DNA of 6,761 nucleotides. Origin: CALAMD01 sp035301025 (GTDB taxonomy: Bacteria > Bacillota > Bacilli > Bacillales > Amphibacillaceae). The notes beneath the pieces are model-generated. The model had not been told where the DNA came from and did not search any database. It saw nothing but the letters and a program-made list of their open reading frames with translations. The stretch's first letter is position 1; each line of letters opens with the position of its first letter. The position numbers and the translations under genes are program-made. The stretch covers positions 1 through 6,761 of the forward strand of contig DATGUV010000020.1 of NCBI GenBank assembly GCA_035301025.1, given 5' to 3'. Below, one piece after another: positions 6,193 through 6,761 of this stretch.

Positions 6193-6761
6193 GTATCAGA
6201 ACCTCTCTTAATCGTATCGAATTCGTTAATGGGCCCTTGGCGGATGACTTCCCCTTTCTGCAAAAGAATAAATGAATCCGCTAAATCCCTTATCCTCTCA
6301 AGTTGATGAGAACTGATAAAGATGGTAACTCCTTCAGATATTTTTTGCCGCATTAACTCCTCAATATAATCAATCGCATAAATGTCTAGACCCATAAACG
6401 GTTCATCGATTAAGAGAAGAGGAGCGTCCGGTAAAAATGCACAAATCCCTTGTACCTTTTGTCGCATTCCTTTCGATAATTCCTCAGGGTATTTATCTAA
6501 CTTCCCCGTTAATTCAAATCCTTCTACATACGTTTCGATTCGTTTCGTAAGTGTTTCTTCAGAAATCCCGTAAGCTAGTCCATACATTTGAAAATGTTGG
6601 TACACCGTTAATTCTGACAGTAGCATTGGCTCTTCAGGTAAATATGCTATTTGCTTTTTATAATCAATAAATGATGTATCTAGATCATGTCCACACACTT
6701 GAATCGTACCTTTTTTCTTATCCAGCATGCCCATAATCGTCCTTAGAAGCGTTGATTTCCC
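6189..6761 (-). CDS. ABC transporter ATP-binding protein, EcsA/YthP-like (partial, N-terminus off the window)
   Basis: This is the C-terminal 190 residues of a nucleotide-binding subunit that powers the adjacent permease at the inner face of the membrane. The frame is open to the right edge, which cuts through the Walker A motif: the first four visible residues are GKST. Counting from there, the Q-loop region reads AYLPEEP (39-45) with Glu instead of the usual Gln, as in EcsA-type ATPases. Next come the signature LSKGMRQ (95-101), Walker B LLLIDEP (115-121), the D-loop GLD (124-126) and the switch His152 in ISSHQ. Usual members have about 235-250 residues, so roughly 40-50 N-terminal residues are missing. 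An internal ATG at 6734 is not the true start because the conserved Walker A lies upstream of it. The stop overlaps the permease start by 4 bp. Confidence 0.92.
   Translation of the reverse strand, partial: GKSTLLRTIMGMLDKKKGTIQVCGHDLDTSFIDYKKQIAYLPEEPMLLSELTVYQHFQMYGLAYGISEETLTKRIETYVEGFELTGKLDKYPEELSKGMRQKVQGICAFLPDAPLLLIDEPFMGLDIYAIDYIEELMRQKISEGVTIFISSHQLERIRDLADSFILLQKGEVIRQGPINEFDTIKRGSDT

Noticed and set aside
1..6761. CRISPR array, defence system, prophage genes, tRNA, rRNA or a known riboswitch
   Set aside because: I found no regular spaced repeats, no phage or restriction-type proteins, and no tRNA- or rRNA-like or recognisable riboswitch sequence. The window reads as ordinary chromosome apart from its intergenic repeats and hairpins.

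Overview
This window looks like chromosomal DNA from a low-GC, Gram-positive Bacillaceae (Bacillus or a close relative). The base composition is AT-rich. The Shine-Dalgarno sites are strong and AGGAGG-like, GTG and TTG starts are used, the intrinsic terminators end in T-runs, and the proteins belong to typical Bacillus families: a CshA-type RNA helicase, a YppG-like protein and an Ecs/Yth-type ABC exporter. A pair of short palindromic intergenic repeats also fits this group. The genus is inference from gene content; no rRNA or other species marker is present.

Layout, left to right. At 1-304 (-) lies the N-terminal part of an unrecognised membrane-anchored protein that starts at TTG and runs off the left edge. 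A leftward intrinsic terminator (381-424) and a ~112-bp palindromic repeat (copy A, 440-551) follow. Next is the DEAD-box RNA helicase gene cshA (557-2035, -). A 444-bp divergent intergenic region (2036-2479) holds several hairpins, including an unassigned leftward terminator-like structure. It separates cshA from a 10-TM EamA/DMT-family transporter gene (2480-3391, +). Repeat copy B (3412-3522), inverted relative to A, fills the gap between the convergent transporter and hydrolase genes.

The right half is one leftward gene string in the transcription order: ABC ATPase (5' end missing, 6761-6189), Ecs-type permease (6192-4807, 4-bp ATGA overlap), YppG-like small protein (4752-4336) and an alpha/beta hydrolase (4238-3546). 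The ATPase and permease are clearly translationally coupled and should form one membrane exporter. The YppG-like gene and the hydrolase gene follow after 54 and 97 bp with no visible terminator, so co-transcription is plausible but not shown.

Most of the window is ordinary core or near-core Bacillaceae sequence. I found no defence system, prophage, CRISPR array, IS transposase, tRNA or rRNA. The parts that the genes do not explain are the inverted pair of palindromic repeats, both placed at gene 3' ends, and the structured cshA/EamA intergenic region.
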